NCBI RefSeq assembly: GCF_000745005.1
Contig: NZ_JQNB01000001.1
Coordinates: 3,155,501-3,219,500 of the forward strand
Origin: Luteibacter sp. 9135
Lineage (GTDB): Bacteria; Pseudomonadota; Gammaproteobacteria; Xanthomonadales; Rhodanobacteraceae
Length of the DNA: 64,000 bases
Direction of reading: 5' to 3'
Each line of letters opens with the position of its first letter. Position 1 is the first letter of the stretch. Both the position numbers and the translations under genes were made by a program. Shown piece by piece: positions 35,616 to 45,719 of this stretch. The notes under the pieces were generated by a model. It was given only the letters and a program-made list of their open reading frames with translations. It did no database searches and was not told the DNA's origin.

Positions 35616-35634
35616 GCCTGGCCGACGGTTCGCC

Positions 35635-36261
35635 TCAGGCGCCGTCGGCAACCTTGCGTGTTCCCATGCGCGCATAAAGCATCACCACCAGCGGCGTGAG
35701 CACCAGCAGGATGTTGCTGCGCCCGGGCCACCAGATCGCCAGGATGCCCGAAAGCAGGGCCATCGACGGCATCGCCAGACTGCGACGACGCAGCACGGCC
35801 ACGGTGTCTTCATTCACACCCGGCGCCAGGAAGGGTGGCCGCAGTGCATTGCGTACCAGCCGGTACTGCAGCAGACCGGCGATGAGCAGGCTGGTCGCGT
35901 AGAACACTTCCGGCACGCGTTCCACGGGGTGGGCACTCATCAACGCCGTGGAGAATGGCGTGAAGGCGATGGCCATCAACAGGAACAGGTTCGGCCACAC
36001 GATGGACGGATCGTAATGACGCAACAGGCCGAACACGCGATGGTGCGCCGCCCAGACCGCGCCCACCACGATGAAGCTGAGGAAGAAACCGGCCAGCTGG
36101 GGTATCAGTTCCACCAGGGCCTCCAGCCACGCCGCATCGGTGGACACCGCCGGATGCGGCACGTGCACCTCGATGATCAACAGCGTGATGGCGATGGCGA
36201 ACACCGCATCCGAAAAAAACGTCAGCCGCTCCAGCTGCTGATCCTGGCCATGCTCCGACAT
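35635..36261 (-). CDS. TMEM175-like (DUF1211) potassium channel protein
   Basis: Six-helix membrane protein of 208 residues. The N-terminal helix carries the family signature FSDAVFAIAITLLIIE, which in TMEM175 channels lines the ion path; the rest has five more hydrophobic segments and a basic C-terminus. ATG 36261 is preceded at seven bases by GAGG, better placed than the in-frame GTG at 36267. It is transcribed away from the DUF2231 gene across a 146-base gap that must hold both promoters. Bacterial members are thought to be potassium channels; activity here is inferred from the motif only. Confidence 0.85.
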   Translation of the reverse strand: MSEHGQDQQLERLTFFSDAVFAIAITLLIIEVHVPHPAVSTDAAWLEALVELIPQLAGFFLSFIVVGAVWAAHHRVFGLLRHYDPSIVWPNLFLLMAIAFTPFSTALMSAHPVERVPEVFYATSLLIAGLLQYRLVRNALRPPFLAPGVNEDTVAVLRRRSLAMPSMALLSGILAIWWPGRSNILLVLTPLVVMLYARMGTRKVADGA

Positions 36262-36407
36262 CCCCACCCCTCGTTATGATCCCTGCGCGATGATCGCCCG
36301 TCAGGGGTAGGCATGGGAAGAGCGCGCAGCAGACGCCGCCTATACACCGGGCGGGCCAGCATGATCCGTGATTCGTCCATCCGGTCCATCCAGGGAGACT
36401 TCCGATC

Positions 36408-36851
36408 ATGCATCCCCGCGTCGTGTCGCAGCGAAACGTGGTGGCCGCCACGCTTTACGGCCTGCTCAATCCCATTCCCTTCGGCTGCTTTGTAGCCGCC
36501 CTGATCTTCGATGCGACCTATGCCCACACCGGCGTCACGCTGTGGATCAAGGGGGCCGCATGGCTGATCCTGTTCGGCCTGCTGTTCGCCATCGTGCCGC
36601 GACTGGTCAACCTGGTGCAGGTGTGGATCACCTCGCGTCACGCGCTGTGGCGTGGTGCGCGCATCGACTTCTGGCTGAACCTGGTGGCCATCGTCGTGGC
36701 GATCGTCAACGCGTTCGTGCATACCCGCGATGCCTATGCCGCCGTACCGGCCGGCGTCTGGCTGTCCGTCGTCACGGTGCTGCTGCTGGCCGTGGCCCAT
36801 GTCCTGGTCGCGGTGTACGCGAACCATCGCGGAGTGATCGTTCATGACTAA
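36408..36851 (+). CDS. DUF2231-type membrane protein
   Basis: Small integral membrane protein of 147 residues with four hydrophobic helices and the family-like start NPIPFGCFVAALIFDATY. An AGGGAGA stretch nine or ten bases upstream supports ATG 36408. Its last codons overlap the start of the sorbosone-dehydrogenase-like gene by eight bases, so the two are translated together. DUF2231 proteins are often found next to PQQ- or heme-dependent oxidoreductases, and a membrane or electron-transfer partner role is possible but not shown. Confidence 0.75.
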   Translation: MHPRVVSQRNVVAATLYGLLNPIPFGCFVAALIFDATYAHTGVTLWIKGAAWLILFGLLFAIVPRLVNLVQVWITSRHALWRGARIDFWLNLVAIVVAIVNAFVHTRDAYAAVPAGVWLSVVTVLLLAVAHVLVAVYANHRGVIVHD

Positions 36852-38157
36852 GTCCATCCCCTTCGGCACCCTCGCCCTGGCCTGCCTGGTCGGCCTTGCC
36901 GGTTGCAGCGAAAAAGCCTCGCTGGCGCCGCCGGACCAATCTGGCGCGGATCCGTCGCTGCCCGCGCCGCGTCACTTCCTCGTGCCGCCGATGCAGGTGC
37001 CGGACAAGGCCGGCTGGACATCCGGACAAAAGCCGCGCGTGGCACCGGGCCTCGCCATCGAGGCCATCGCCACCGGGCTGATGCATCCACGGCAGCTGTA
37101 TACGCTGCCCAACGGCGACGTGCTGGTGGTGGAATCCAACGGCCCGGGCACCGAACCGGTCACTACGCCCAAGCAACTGATGGCGGGACTGGTCAAGGAT
37201 CAATCCGGCAAGGGTGGCAAGGGCGGCAATCGCATCACCCTGTTGCGCCGGCAAGGGCAGGGCGCCTGGGAGAAGCACGACTTCGTCGACGGCCTGAACT
37301 CCCCGTTCGGCGTGCAGCTGATCGGCAACACGTTGTACGTGGCCAACACCGACGGCATCGTCACCTTCCCGTATACCGAGGGCGACACGCATATCGCCGC
37401 CGCGCCCACCGTCTTCGCCGACCTTCCCGACACGATCAACCACCACTGGACCAAGGCACTGCAGGCCAACCCGGACGGGACCAAGCTGTATGTCGGTGTC
37501 GGCTCCAACAGCAACATCACCGAGAACGGCCTGGACGTTGAATACCGCCGTGCCGACGTGCTGGAAGTGGACGTGGCCACCGGCGCCAGCCGGATCTACG
37601 CCGCCGGCCTGCGCAATCCCACGGGCCTGCAATGGGATCCGGTAGGCAACACGTTGTGGGCTATCGTCAACGAGCGCGACGAGATCGGCGCCGACCTGGT
37701 GCCCGATTACCTGACCTCGGTACGCCCGGGTGCCTTCTACGGCTGGCCGTACAGTTACTACGGCCAGCATGTGGATACACGCGTCAAGCCGCAACGCCCC
37801 GACCTGGTGGCCAAGGCGATCCGGCCGGATTACGCCATCGGCTCGCACGTGGCGCCGCTGGGCCTGCTGCTGACCCGGGCCAACGCACTGCCGGCGAAGT
37901 ACCACAACGGCGCCTTCATCAGCGAGCACGGCAGCTGGGATCGCTCGCCACTGAGCGGCTACGAAGTGGTCTTCGTGCCGTTCCGGGACGGCAAGCCGCA
38001 GGGCAAGCCCGAGACCATCGTCAGCGGCTTCTATTCCGACGACCAGAAGCAACTCTACGGTGCTCCCGTGGGCATCGTGCAGGACAAGGACGGTGCGGTG
38101 CTGATCGCCGACGACGTGGGCGATACGGTGTGGCGGGTGACACCGGCGGCGCCCTGA
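36844..38157 (+). CDS. Sorbosone dehydrogenase-family lipoprotein (beta-propeller)
   Basis: Exported 437-residue protein with a lipoprotein signal (LVGLAGC, lipid-attached Cys21). The mature part is a six-bladed propeller of the L-sorbosone/soluble glucose dehydrogenase type, with family motifs NGDVLVVESNGPG, GLRNPTGLQWDP, YGWPYSYYG, and FISEHGSWDRSP. Known members oxidise aldoses or aldehydes with PQQ in the periplasm, but many homologues have no assigned substrate, so the reaction is left open. Start ATG 36844 has GGAG nine bases upstream and overlaps the preceding gene. Confidence 0.85.
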   Translation: MTKSIPFGTLALACLVGLAGCSEKASLAPPDQSGADPSLPAPRHFLVPPMQVPDKAGWTSGQKPRVAPGLAIEAIATGLMHPRQLYTLPNGDVLVVESNGPGTEPVTTPKQLMAGLVKDQSGKGGKGGNRITLLRRQGQGAWEKHDFVDGLNSPFGVQLIGNTLYVANTDGIVTFPYTEGDTHIAAAPTVFADLPDTINHHWTKALQANPDGTKLYVGVGSNSNITENGLDVEYRRADVLEVDVATGASRIYAAGLRNPTGLQWDPVGNTLWAIVNERDEIGADLVPDYLTSVRPGAFYGWPYSYYGQHVDTRVKPQRPDLVAKAIRPDYAIGSHVAPLGLLLTRANALPAKYHNGAFISEHGSWDRSPLSGYEVVFVPFRDGKPQGKPETIVSGFYSDDQKQLYGAPVGIVQDKDGAVLIADDVGDTVWRVTPAAP

Positions 38158-38201
38158 GCCGCATGCACTGGCCAGCGTTCAGAAGAACCTCACGGCCCTT
38201 T

Positions 38202-38331
38202 GGACGTCCGGAGCGACGTATTTCCGACCCTGGCTGAACGACTGGCAGCGATCACATCCGTGAAATGGACGTCTATTTCACGGATGCGAATGCTGCGATG
38301 CCGCATGGCGACGCCGTTCGCATGGACGTCC
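38202..38331. repeat. Three copies of GGACGTC(C/T)
   Basis: The octamer occurs at 38202-38209 (GGACGTCC), 38267-38274 (GGACGTCT, the loop of the inverted repeat) and 38324-38331 (GGACGTCC), spaced 65 and 57 bases, all within the non-coding gap before 38450. The core GACGTC is palindromic. Confidence 0.6.
38255..38286. promoter_or_regulatory. Perfect 12-bp inverted repeat
   Basis: CATCCGTGAAAT at 38255-38266 is matched exactly by ATTTCACGGATG at 38275-38286 around the eight-base spacer GGACGTCT. It lies about 100 bases after the sorbosone-dehydrogenase-like gene and about 165 bases before the next putative start. No T run follows on either strand, so an operator or RNA structure is more likely than an intrinsic terminator. 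Confidence 0.55.
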
Positions 38332-38449
38332 GTAACAATGGCGTTACATGTCACCCGGGCCTTCGCTGAATGCCGTCGCCAACCCGGGGTTGCCATCGCC
38401 ACGCGGGGTCTTGCAAGTTCGGGGCGTCCCCACCGCCACCGGATTGCGT

Positions 38450-38887
38450 ATGCCGATACAGCACCTGTCCCCCGATCGCGCGGATAACGCCGCCCCCACC
38501 ATCGGGCCTCCCGATCACATCGCACCCGCGCTCGCACAGGTGCGTCCGCACCTGCCGCTGATGCTCGTACTGGTGGTATGCGCGACCGTCGTCGTCGCGA
38601 CCGACCCGCCGCGACGCATGGATCTGTTGATCGCCGAATGGTTCGGCAGCGTCGTCGCGCTAGGCATGGTGCCGTTGTTGCTGGTCCGCGGACTGCGCGT
38701 ACGCAAGGTGGCCCCCGTGATGGCGCTGACCCTGGCGATGGCCGTGGCGCTTGCCCAAGGCCGTGACGATGCACCCGCCACCGAGGGTGGCCGCCCATCG
38801 CCGCACACCCATCAGAACCGTCTGCCGACCGCATCCGACGGTTTCGGTGCCTACACCACGCCGCGCGCTGCCGCGCACAACAGCTGA
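38450..38887 (+). CDS. Hypothetical three-helix membrane protein
   Basis: A 145-residue protein read from ATG 38450; the frame also opens at ATG 38348, and neither start has a good ribosome-binding site. Three hydrophobic stretches (LMLVLVVCATVVVA, SVVALGMVPLLLV, VMALTLAMAVALA) sit between polar ends. I recognise no family. It ends 22 bases before the bestrophin start, in the same direction, so the two may form an operon. Confidence is limited because the start is weak and the gene is short. Confidence 0.45.
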   Translation: MPIQHLSPDRADNAAPTIGPPDHIAPALAQVRPHLPLMLVLVVCATVVVATDPPRRMDLLIAEWFGSVVALGMVPLLLVRGLRVRKVAPVMALTLAMAVALAQGRDDAPATEGGRPSPHTHQNRLPTASDGFGAYTTPRAAAHNS

Positions 38888-38909
38888 TCGTCACCAGGAG
38901 GACACCCCG

Positions 38910-39785
38910 ATGCTGGTTCCCGGTCATGCCCATGTGAGTCATCTTTCCCGCTATGTCGGCGTGCCGCTGCTCATCCTGTTCTGCTGGGATGTGCTGGTCA
39001 CGGCCGCGTGGTATTGCACGCAGGCGGGGTGGGACAACTTTCCCGCCTTGCCGCTCACCCTGTTCGGCACCGCGGTAGCGATCTACCTGAGCTTCCGTAA
39101 TGCCACCGCCTATGCGCGCTGGTGGGAGGCACGCACCCTGTGGGGAGCGATGGTCAACTGCTCGCGCACGCTGGTTCGCGATGCGTGGACGCTCCTGGGC
39201 GATGCCCGCGTGGCACGCGAGATCTCCTATCGACAGATCGCCTATGTGCACGCGCTGCGGCTGCACCTGCGCAGGCAGAAGGAACGCGACGAACTGGTCG
39301 GCCTGTTGTCGGACGAGGAACTGGCCGACCTGGATTCGGTGGCCAATGCGCCCAACGCCATCGCCTTGCGCACGGGTGCGCTGCTGAGCGATGCGGCGCC
39401 GGACTCGATCATCCGCGCCGCCTTCGCCCGCACGCTGGCCGAGATATCCAACGCGCAGGGCGGCATGGAGCGGATCAAGAACACGCCGTTGCCGCAGCAA
39501 TACTCGGTCTATCCGGTGGTGTTCACGCACCTGTTCTGCGCGCTGCTGCCGTTCGGCCTGGTGGAGCAGCTGGGCCTGTACACGCCGCTGGGCTCGACCG
39601 TGGCCGGCGTGTTGTTCCTCGGTCTGCTGCAATCGGGCAACGATCTGCAAGACCCGTTCGAGAACGGCGTCAACGACGTGCCGATGACGGCCGTCACGCG
39701 CGGCATCGAGATCGACCTGCGTGACGGCATGCGTGAGGACCATGGACTCAAGCCGTTCGCGATCGAGGCCGGCGTACTCAAGTAA
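38910..39785 (+). CDS. Bestrophin family ion channel
   Basis: Membrane protein of 291 residues resembling bacterial bestrophins (YneE/RFP-TM family), which are pentameric channels, for sodium or chloride depending on the member. Family features are the second-helix region SFRNATAYARWWEARTLWG, the cytoplasmic helical part with HALRLHLRRQ, and the C-terminal DLQDPFENGVNDVPM. The start ATG 38910 is well supported by a full AGGAGG at 38896-38901, eight bases upstream; the longer open frame runs through the previous gene. Possibly co-transcribed with the hypothetical membrane protein before it. Confidence 0.9.
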   Translation: MLVPGHAHVSHLSRYVGVPLLILFCWDVLVTAAWYCTQAGWDNFPALPLTLFGTAVAIYLSFRNATAYARWWEARTLWGAMVNCSRTLVRDAWTLLGDARVAREISYRQIAYVHALRLHLRRQKERDELVGLLSDEELADLDSVANAPNAIALRTGALLSDAAPDSIIRAAFARTLAEISNAQGGMERIKNTPLPQQYSVYPVVFTHLFCALLPFGLVEQLGLYTPLGSTVAGVLFLGLLQSGNDLQDPFENGVNDVPMTAVTRGIEIDLRDGMREDHGLKPFAIEAGVLK

Positions 39786-39795
39786 GGCGCAGCGA

Positions 39796-41991
39796 TCAGA
39801 AGCCGGGCGGCGCCGGCACGCTGACGATGCGCAGGCAAAGGCCTTCGTATGGATCGAGGTGGATATCCAGCACGCCATCCTCGCCGACGTCGCCTTCCAG
39901 CGTCTCGTTGAGCAAATCCACGACCGGACCGGCGCCCACGTTTTCCAGCACCAGGCGCTCGTCGATCGGCTCGGCGGTGAAGTTCAGGGCGGTGATCTGC
40001 ACGCCGCGGCCGGCGGGCAGGTCGTGCAGCATCACCAGCAGGCCCGCGGCTTCCACGTCGGGAATGGGGCGCTGGTGGCCGCTGGCCAGACCCGTGGCCT
40101 GGCGCACCGTAAGCACGCGGCGCACGCGGCTGGCGAACGAGGTGGTGTCTTCCAGCTGCGCTTTCAGGCTGCCGTACAGCGTACGTGCCAGCGGCAGCCC
40201 CTGGCCGGATACGGTGGCTTCCGGGTCCAGTTCCATCAGGTCGTAGGCACCGCGATTGATCCAGCGTGTGTCGCCGTCACCCATGAGCGGGGCCACCTCG
40301 TCCACGGGCAGGGTGAGCGCACCGACGATGTCCCACCCGGAAATGGCGAACACACCCGGCTGCAACGCGTTGAACATCACCAGCAGGAGGTGCAGCTTGC
40401 GGATCTGCTCGATGTCCTCGGCGGACAGCGCGTCCAGGTCGCGCAGGCCCAGCACGGCCGCCGCCAGGCTGGCCGTGGTGCAGGCGATGCCGTTGGTGAC
40501 GAAGCGCAGGTTGTACGGCGCATGCTCGCCGCTGAGCCGCTCGTACATGGCCTCGCGGATCTGCTCGCGCAGCAGGGCGCCGGGCATGGTCTGCCCCTTG
40601 AAGAAGAACGGCGTGGTGGCGTGGGCGGTCCAGAAATGGACCAGCTCCAGCGTCAGCTCGTCGTGGTTCTGCATCGCATGGATCAGCGATGCCGGGTCGA
40701 TCCCGTGCTGGTGCACGGTGCGCAGCATGAGGCGCAGGAATTCGGTATCGCCGGTGGCCAGGGCATGCTGCACGGCGGGACGGGTGATGAAGTCATACGA
40801 GAGGTCTGCACCGCCGCGGGACATGGCCGCGATATCGTCCACGGTGAGGTTCAGCTCCTGGAAGCTGAAGCCGCCCGCCTTGCGCACCATGCCGGCGATG
40901 ATCTGGTTGCCGGTGATCGACAGCGGATGGCTTTCCGACCAGGCCGGGCCGCCGGCGCGACGCTCGATGCCGAGGAAGCCGTTGGCATCCAGGCGCAGGC
41001 CGCGCGCGCCCATCACGTCCAGGCTGTGCAGCGCGTCGCCGATCACCAGCTGCTGCGCCGCGAACGACGGATCGAGCCAGTTCAGCGCCGGCTGTCCTTC
41101 CTTGAAGTAGTGCAGGTACACCCAGCGGCGCGGCTTGCCGTCCACGCCGGTGACGATCGCCGTGGCGCTCCAGTCGGTGTCCTTCACGCCCGGCTCGAGG
41201 AAGATCACCCGCTGCAGCTGGCCGACGATGTAACCCTTGTCGTGCAGCGCGTCCACCGTGAGCGGCCCGAGGTTGACCGAGTCGCGGCCTTCCGCCACGT
41301 CCGGCAGCAACGCCCAGTCGTCCTCGCGGATCTCCACCATGTGGTAAAGGCCCGGGTAGTCGCCATAGGCCATTTCCGCCAGGCGGAAGTCGGCGCCCTT
41401 GCCGGTGTGCGAGGGGATCACGTCGTCGATGACGATGCCGCTGAACACCGACGCCATGCGCGCGATGTCCGAGAACTCGGCGCTGGTCCCGAACACCGGG
41501 TCGGTATCCAGGCCGATGCGGTCGAAGTGACCGTCGATGGTCGGCGTTTTCTCGCGCCCACGCAGGCCACCGGCCTCCTTGGTCGGGCCCACGTGCATGC
41601 CGTGTACGCCGAGTACCGAGAGCGCGTGCCACAGGTCGTGCTCGCCCAGCGCCGACAGCACCGACTGCCCCGGACGCGTCACCAGCGAGGCCGGATAGGC
41701 GGTGAACCACACCGAGGCCATCTCCGAGGCGCTACGTCCGCGGCTTTCCGCATATGGGTACGCCCACAGGCGTGCCTGGCCGCCGTAGAGCCTGGCGCGT
41801 TCGCGGGCTTTCTCCAGCATGGAGCGCTCGAGCAGCCATGCCACGTAGTCCTGGGAGTTGTCGGTCATCGGGGGAGGGCGCACTGGCGGGGAAGGCCGCG
41901 ATGGTATCCGATCCGGTGTGTAGGAGCCGACGATGTCGGCGAACCCCTCGTCCTTCCCCGGCGGTATCGCGGGCTTGGGCGTAATTACCAT
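39796..41991 (-). CDS. Trehalose synthase-like GH13 enzyme
   Basis: Alpha-amylase superfamily protein. Conserved regions are present: a region I-like DDVIPSHTG, region [13 protein letters not shown] with the nucleophile Asp, the acid Glu in FSFQELNLT, and region [10 protein letters not shown]. Overall sequence is like the trehalose synthase/maltose glucosyltransferase-like proteins found in xanthomonads, which interconvert maltose and trehalose in characterised relatives; the activity of this subgroup is not known to me. The start is uncertain: ATG 41991 gives a 41-residue Pro-rich leader with only a weak AAAGA upstream, whereas ATG 41868 ([11 protein letters not shown]) begins where similarity to relatives begins but has no good ribosome-binding site. 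No glgE/treY/treZ partner is nearby. Confidence 0.82.
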   Translation of the reverse strand: MVITPKPAIPPGKDEGFADIVGSYTPDRIPSRPSPPVRPPPMTDNSQDYVAWLLERSMLEKARERARLYGGQARLWAYPYAESRGRSASEMASVWFTAYPASLVTRPGQSVLSALGEHDLWHALSVLGVHGMHVGPTKEAGGLRGREKTPTIDGHFDRIGLDTDPVFGTSAEFSDIARMASVFSGIVIDDVIPSHTGKGADFRLAEMAYGDYPGLYHMVEIREDDWALLPDVAEGRDSVNLGPLTVDALHDKGYIVGQLQRVIFLEPGVKDTDWSATAIVTGVDGKPRRWVYLHYFKEGQPALNWLDPSFAAQQLVIGDALHSLDVMGARGLRLDANGFLGIERRAGGPAWSESHPLSITGNQIIAGMVRKAGGFSFQELNLTVDDIAAMSRGGADLSYDFITRPAVQHALATGDTEFLRLMLRTVHQHGIDPASLIHAMQNHDELTLELVHFWTAHATTPFFFKGQTMPGALLREQIREAMYERLSGEHAPYNLRFVTNGIACTTASLAAAVLGLRDLDALSAEDIEQIRKLHLLLVMFNALQPGVFAISGWDIVGALTLPVDEVAPLMGDGDTRWINRGAYDLMELDPEATVSGQGLPLARTLYGSLKAQLEDTTSFASRVRRVLTVRQATGLASGHQRPIPDVEAAGLLVMLHDLPAGRGVQITALNFTAEPIDERLVLENVGAGPVVDLLNETLEGDVGEDGVLDIHLDPYEGLCLRIVSVPAPPGF

Positions 41992-42071
41992 CGGTCTTTC
42001 GACCTAGGACGGGGTGGTGGCATCTGGGTATGGTGGCCGCGCACACTTCACTAGCCGACGGTCGTCAAGGT

Positions 42072-43790
42072 ATGCGTATTCCCCTCCTGTTCGGTGCCGG
42101 TCTCGCACTCGCCACCGTCGCTTGCACACCCTCGACGCCGCCGGCACCTCCGCCGCTGACCGACCTGACCCGCAACTCCGGGGCGGCGCGTGCGCCCGAG
42201 CAGATGGCGGTGACCTTCGAACATGCCGACCTCGGCATCCGCGTGGACCCGGTGCGGCAGTGGATCGAAGGGGATGCCAGGCTGACCTTCGGGGTGACGG
42301 CACCGCTGCGCCGCATCGTGCTGGACCTGGATCGCAACCTGCCGATCGACCGCGTCGAGGTGGATGGCAAGGCACTGGCGAGCGCCGCCTGGCGCAATCC
42401 CGACGGTCGCCTGTCGATCGATCTGCCGCGCCCGCTGGAGAAGGGCGCGCGGACCACGGTGCGCGTGGTGTATCACGGCAGCCCGCATACGGCGGTGCAC
42501 GCACCGTGGGACGGCGGTTTCGTCTGGACGAAGGCGCCGAACGGCATGCCCTGGGTGGCCACGGCGGTGGAGGGCGAGGGTTGCGACCTGTTCTGGCCGT
42601 GCATCGATCATCCCATGGGCCGCCCGCAGGTGGTCGACGAGCACATCACGGTGCCGGCGCCGCTGGTGGCGGTGGGTAACGGCGTGGCCATGGGCATGGA
42701 CGAGGCCGACGGCAGGCGCACCTACCATTGGCGAAGCCACGACGTGAGCACCTATGGCGTGGCGCTCAACATCGGGCCGTATCGCGAACTGTCCGCGTCG
42801 TATCGCAGCCGGTTCGGCAACGTCGTGCCGCTGCACTACTGGTACGTGGACGACGAGACCCAGGCGAAGGCGTTGTTCGCGGAGTTTCCCGCCATGCTCG
42901 ATTACCTGGAGAGCGCCATCGGTCCGTACCCGTTCGGCGGCGAGAAGATGGGCGTGGCCGAAACCCCGTTCAAGGGCATGGAGCACCAGACGATCAACGC
43001 CTATGGCAATGCGTATGCGAAGAACGTCTATGGCTACGACGACCTGTTGCAGCACGAGCTGTCGCACGAGTGGTTCGGCAACCAGGTCACCAACGCCAAC
43101 TGGGACGACATGTGGCTGCACGAGGCGTTCGCCACGTACATGCAGCCGCTGTACGCCGGGTCGCTGGGCGGCAGCCAGGCCTACTTCGCCAGCCTCATGC
43201 AGCTGCGCGCGCGTATCGACAACAAGCATCCCATCGTGTCCGGCAAGCCACGCCGCGAGGAAGACGTCTACGACGACACGCGCGGCGGCCCCGGACAGGA
43301 TATCTACAACAAGGGTGCGCTGATGCTGCACACCCTGCGCGGGCTGATCGGCGACGAGGCGTTCTTCCGTGCGACCCGCGAGCTGGTCTACGGCACGGAT
43401 CATCCGGTGCCCGGCCAGTTCGCGCCGCGCTACGCCACCACGAAGGATTTCATCGACATCGTGGACCGTGTGACGGGCCGTGACATGCACTGGTTCTTCG
43501 ACGTGTATCTCTACCAGGCGGCGTTGCCGGAGCTGAAGGTGACGCGTGAGGGCCAGCAGCTGCACCTTGGCTGGCAGGTGCCGGGCAAGGGTCCGTTCCC
43601 GCTGCCCGTGGAGGTCCGTGTCGGCGAGAACGTGGTCACGCTACCGATGAGCGCGGGGCAGGGCGAGCTGACCCTGCCGCCGGGCGCGACATTCACGGTC
43701 GATCCCGCGTCGAAGCTGCTGCGCCGCGACCCGGCTATCGAGGCCTTCCAGGCATACACCCGCAAGCACAAGGCGCCGAAGACGTCGTAG
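42072..43790 (+). CDS. M1-family metallo-aminopeptidase, exported
   Basis: Zinc aminopeptidase of 572 residues. It has the HEXXH zinc site (HELSHEWFGN) followed by the downstream Glu ligand in LHEAFATYM, and an N-terminal beta-domain typical of M1 enzymes. I chose ATG 42072 because it begins a lipoprotein-like signal (MRIPLLFGAGLALATVAC); AAGG lies directly before it, and the in-frame ATG 42030 would give an atypical leader. The usual GAMEN substrate loop appears as KGMEHQTINAYG. Probably trims peptides in the periplasm. It is divergent from the GH13 gene and convergent with the GH97 pseudogene, whose stop is only three bases away. Confidence 0.9.
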   Translation: MRIPLLFGAGLALATVACTPSTPPAPPPLTDLTRNSGAARAPEQMAVTFEHADLGIRVDPVRQWIEGDARLTFGVTAPLRRIVLDLDRNLPIDRVEVDGKALASAAWRNPDGRLSIDLPRPLEKGARTTVRVVYHGSPHTAVHAPWDGGFVWTKAPNGMPWVATAVEGEGCDLFWPCIDHPMGRPQVVDEHITVPAPLVAVGNGVAMGMDEADGRRTYHWRSHDVSTYGVALNIGPYRELSASYRSRFGNVVPLHYWYVDDETQAKALFAEFPAMLDYLESAIGPYPFGGEKMGVAETPFKGMEHQTINAYGNAYAKNVYGYDDLLQHELSHEWFGNQVTNANWDDMWLHEAFATYMQPLYAGSLGGSQAYFASLMQLRARIDNKHPIVSGKPRREEDVYDDTRGGPGQDIYNKGALMLHTLRGLIGDEAFFRATRELVYGTDHPVPGQFAPRYATTKDFIDIVDRVTGRDMHWFFDVYLYQAALPELKVTREGQQLHLGWQVPGKGPFPLPVEVRVGENVVTLPMSAGQGELTLPPGATFTVDPASKLLRRDPAIEAFQAYTRKHKAPKTS

Positions 43791-43793
43791 CAG

Positions 43794-45602
43794 TCATCGG
43801 CGATAGCAGCCATCGGCCGGGGTGGCCGTCGCTGCCGGGCACAGCACCGCCGCAAAGCCGCCGTCCTGCGGCACGTCGAAGGCGAGCGTGCCGTCCGCGG
43901 CGAGCGTCTGCGCGCTGCGTGCCACGTCGCCCCGGCCACGGCCGTCGCGCACGATATCCGCATGCCAGGGTCCCGCGCCGAGCGATGCCACCGGTACGGT
44001 CAGGCGCCGGGCGGGCCCCGCCGCGATCGCGCCGATGAACCAGCGGTCGCCGCTGCGCCGCGCGATGATCGCCTCCTGCCCAGGCGTGCCGGCGATCAGT
44101 TTCGTGTCGTCCCACACGGTGGGTACCTGGTTGAGGAAGGCGAGAGCGAGCGGACGACGCTCGTACGCTTCCGGCCGGTCGGCCAGATGCGTCCAGCCCG
44201 ACTCGAAGACGATGGGCAGCGCCACTTCGTGCGCGATGCTGGCTTTCTGCGTCCCGGTGTCGAAGGCCACCGGCGTGTAATCCATGGAACCGACCACGTT
44301 GCGCGTGAACGGCTGGATCGTGTTGCCGGCGACAGGCGGATCGTTCTCCGCGCCGCGCACGCCTTCCATCGTCATCAGGTGCGGCCAGGTGCGCGCCAGC
44401 CCGTGGGGGATGGTGGCGCCGTGGAAATTCACCATCAGGTGCAGGCGGGCGGTGTCGGCCAGGGTGTCGTCGTACCAGCGGAAGCGGGCCTGCGAGTCGG
44501 ATTCCATGAAGTCGATCTTCACGCCCTTGACGCCCCAGCCCTTGATCCGGGTCAACTCCGCCATGCGCTTGCTGGGCGTGTCCAGCTTCGACCAGTGGTA
44601 CCAGAGCAGGATGTCCACGCCCTTGCCGTTCGCATAGCGCACCAGGTCGGGCACCCACGTGTCGCTCCAGCCTTCGTCGACGAGCACATACGGGATACGG
44701 TTGCGCGCGGCGAAATCGACATACGCCCGCTGACGCTGCACGTTCTAGGGGCTGTCGTGCTCGCTCAGCCACGACCAGGCCACGCGGCCGGGCCGTATCC
44801 ACGCGGTGTCGTCGAAGCGTGCCGGGTCGGCCAGGTCGTCCACCAGGGTGGATGCGGTGACGGTGGCAAGACTGCCGGCGATCACCACGCGCCACGGGGT
44901 CACGCCCTGGCTGTCGACGCGGGGATCGGCAAGGGCGAGGGTATAGGTGCCGCTACCCGCGGCATGGACCAGGCGGCTGCCGTCGTAGCGGCCATCGGCA
45001 TTGGCTTCGGTGATCAGGGCGTAGTGCCCGCCAAGCCGGAACAGCGAGGGATACCCGTAGTCGCCGGCCGCCGCCGTGCCTGCCGTCGTCTGGATGCGTT
45101 CGTTTTCGTACTGGGGGCCGTACGGCAGCAGCCAGGCGGGCGAATCGGCGGGGACGGCGAAGGCGGTGGCTTCACCCGTGACCGTGGCCTGGTGCACGCC
45201 GGGCAGTTCGTAACGGAAGGCGATGCCATCGGGCGCCGTGCGCAGCACGACATCGAGCTGCTGGCCCCCGGCGTTACGCAGTGCGTAACGGATCTCGTCG
45301 AAGGTGGCCTCGCGCTGCAGGCGCTTGCCGGTGGTCATGCGGTAGTGCTCGATGATGCCCTGGTGTTCGGTGGTGCGCTGGAGGGTCAGCCCCTGCGTGA
45401 GATCCGCCGCGGTCGTCTTCAGGCCGAGTGCGATGGTGATCGGCGGGGCACTGCCGGGATCGCGGATGGTCAGCACGGGCCGACCGCCGTTCGCCACGAT
45501 GAGCGTCGCCTGGGGCGAGGCGGCCATCGCGGGCACGGCCAGGAAGAGGGAGAGTGCCGGCACGAGCCGGCGAACGCGTGACACGGGCGAAGCAGCCTGC
45601 AT
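43794..45602 (-). pseudogene. GH97 glycosidase interrupted by in-frame TAG
   Basis: Two consecutive open segments in the same frame together make a complete GH97 protein of about 602 codons: signal peptide (RRLVPALSLFLAVPAMA), N-terminal beta-sandwich, TIM barrel with LVDEGW and VKGVKIDFMESDSQ, and C-terminal beta domain. Codon 286 is TAG (44745-44747), between EHDSP and NVQRQRAYVDFA, where relatives read straight through with a sense codon. Everything else seems intact. GH97 enzymes are exported alpha-glucosidases or alpha-galactosidases; the Asp in KIDFM fits the retaining subgroup. Start ATG 45602 has GAGG eight bases upstream. A nonsense mutation, a sequencing error or amber suppression could each explain the break. 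Confidence 0.85.
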
Positions 45603-45681
45603 GCGGACATCCTCACGGCAGCGAACACCGAGGGTTCCACAAAACGCCGGTGTGCTCAATGCGCCGCCGGCGCACGACAAT

Positions 45682-45712
45682 CCCGTCCGCGGCGTGTCGC
45701 GCCGTGGACGGG
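45682..45712 (-). terminator. Hairpin terminator after S53 peptidase
   Basis: Thirteen-base arms (CCCGTCCGCGGCG and CGCCGTGGACGGG, one mismatch) around a five-base loop, seven bases past the stop of the S53 gene on the minus strand, followed by ATTGTCG. Confidence 0.6.
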
Positions 45713-45719
45713 GGCCTCG

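Noticed and set aside
38348..38449. Longer N-terminus for the hypothetical protein from ATG 38348
   Set aside because: No ribosome-binding site, and the added residues are low-complexity and overlap the repeat-rich gap.
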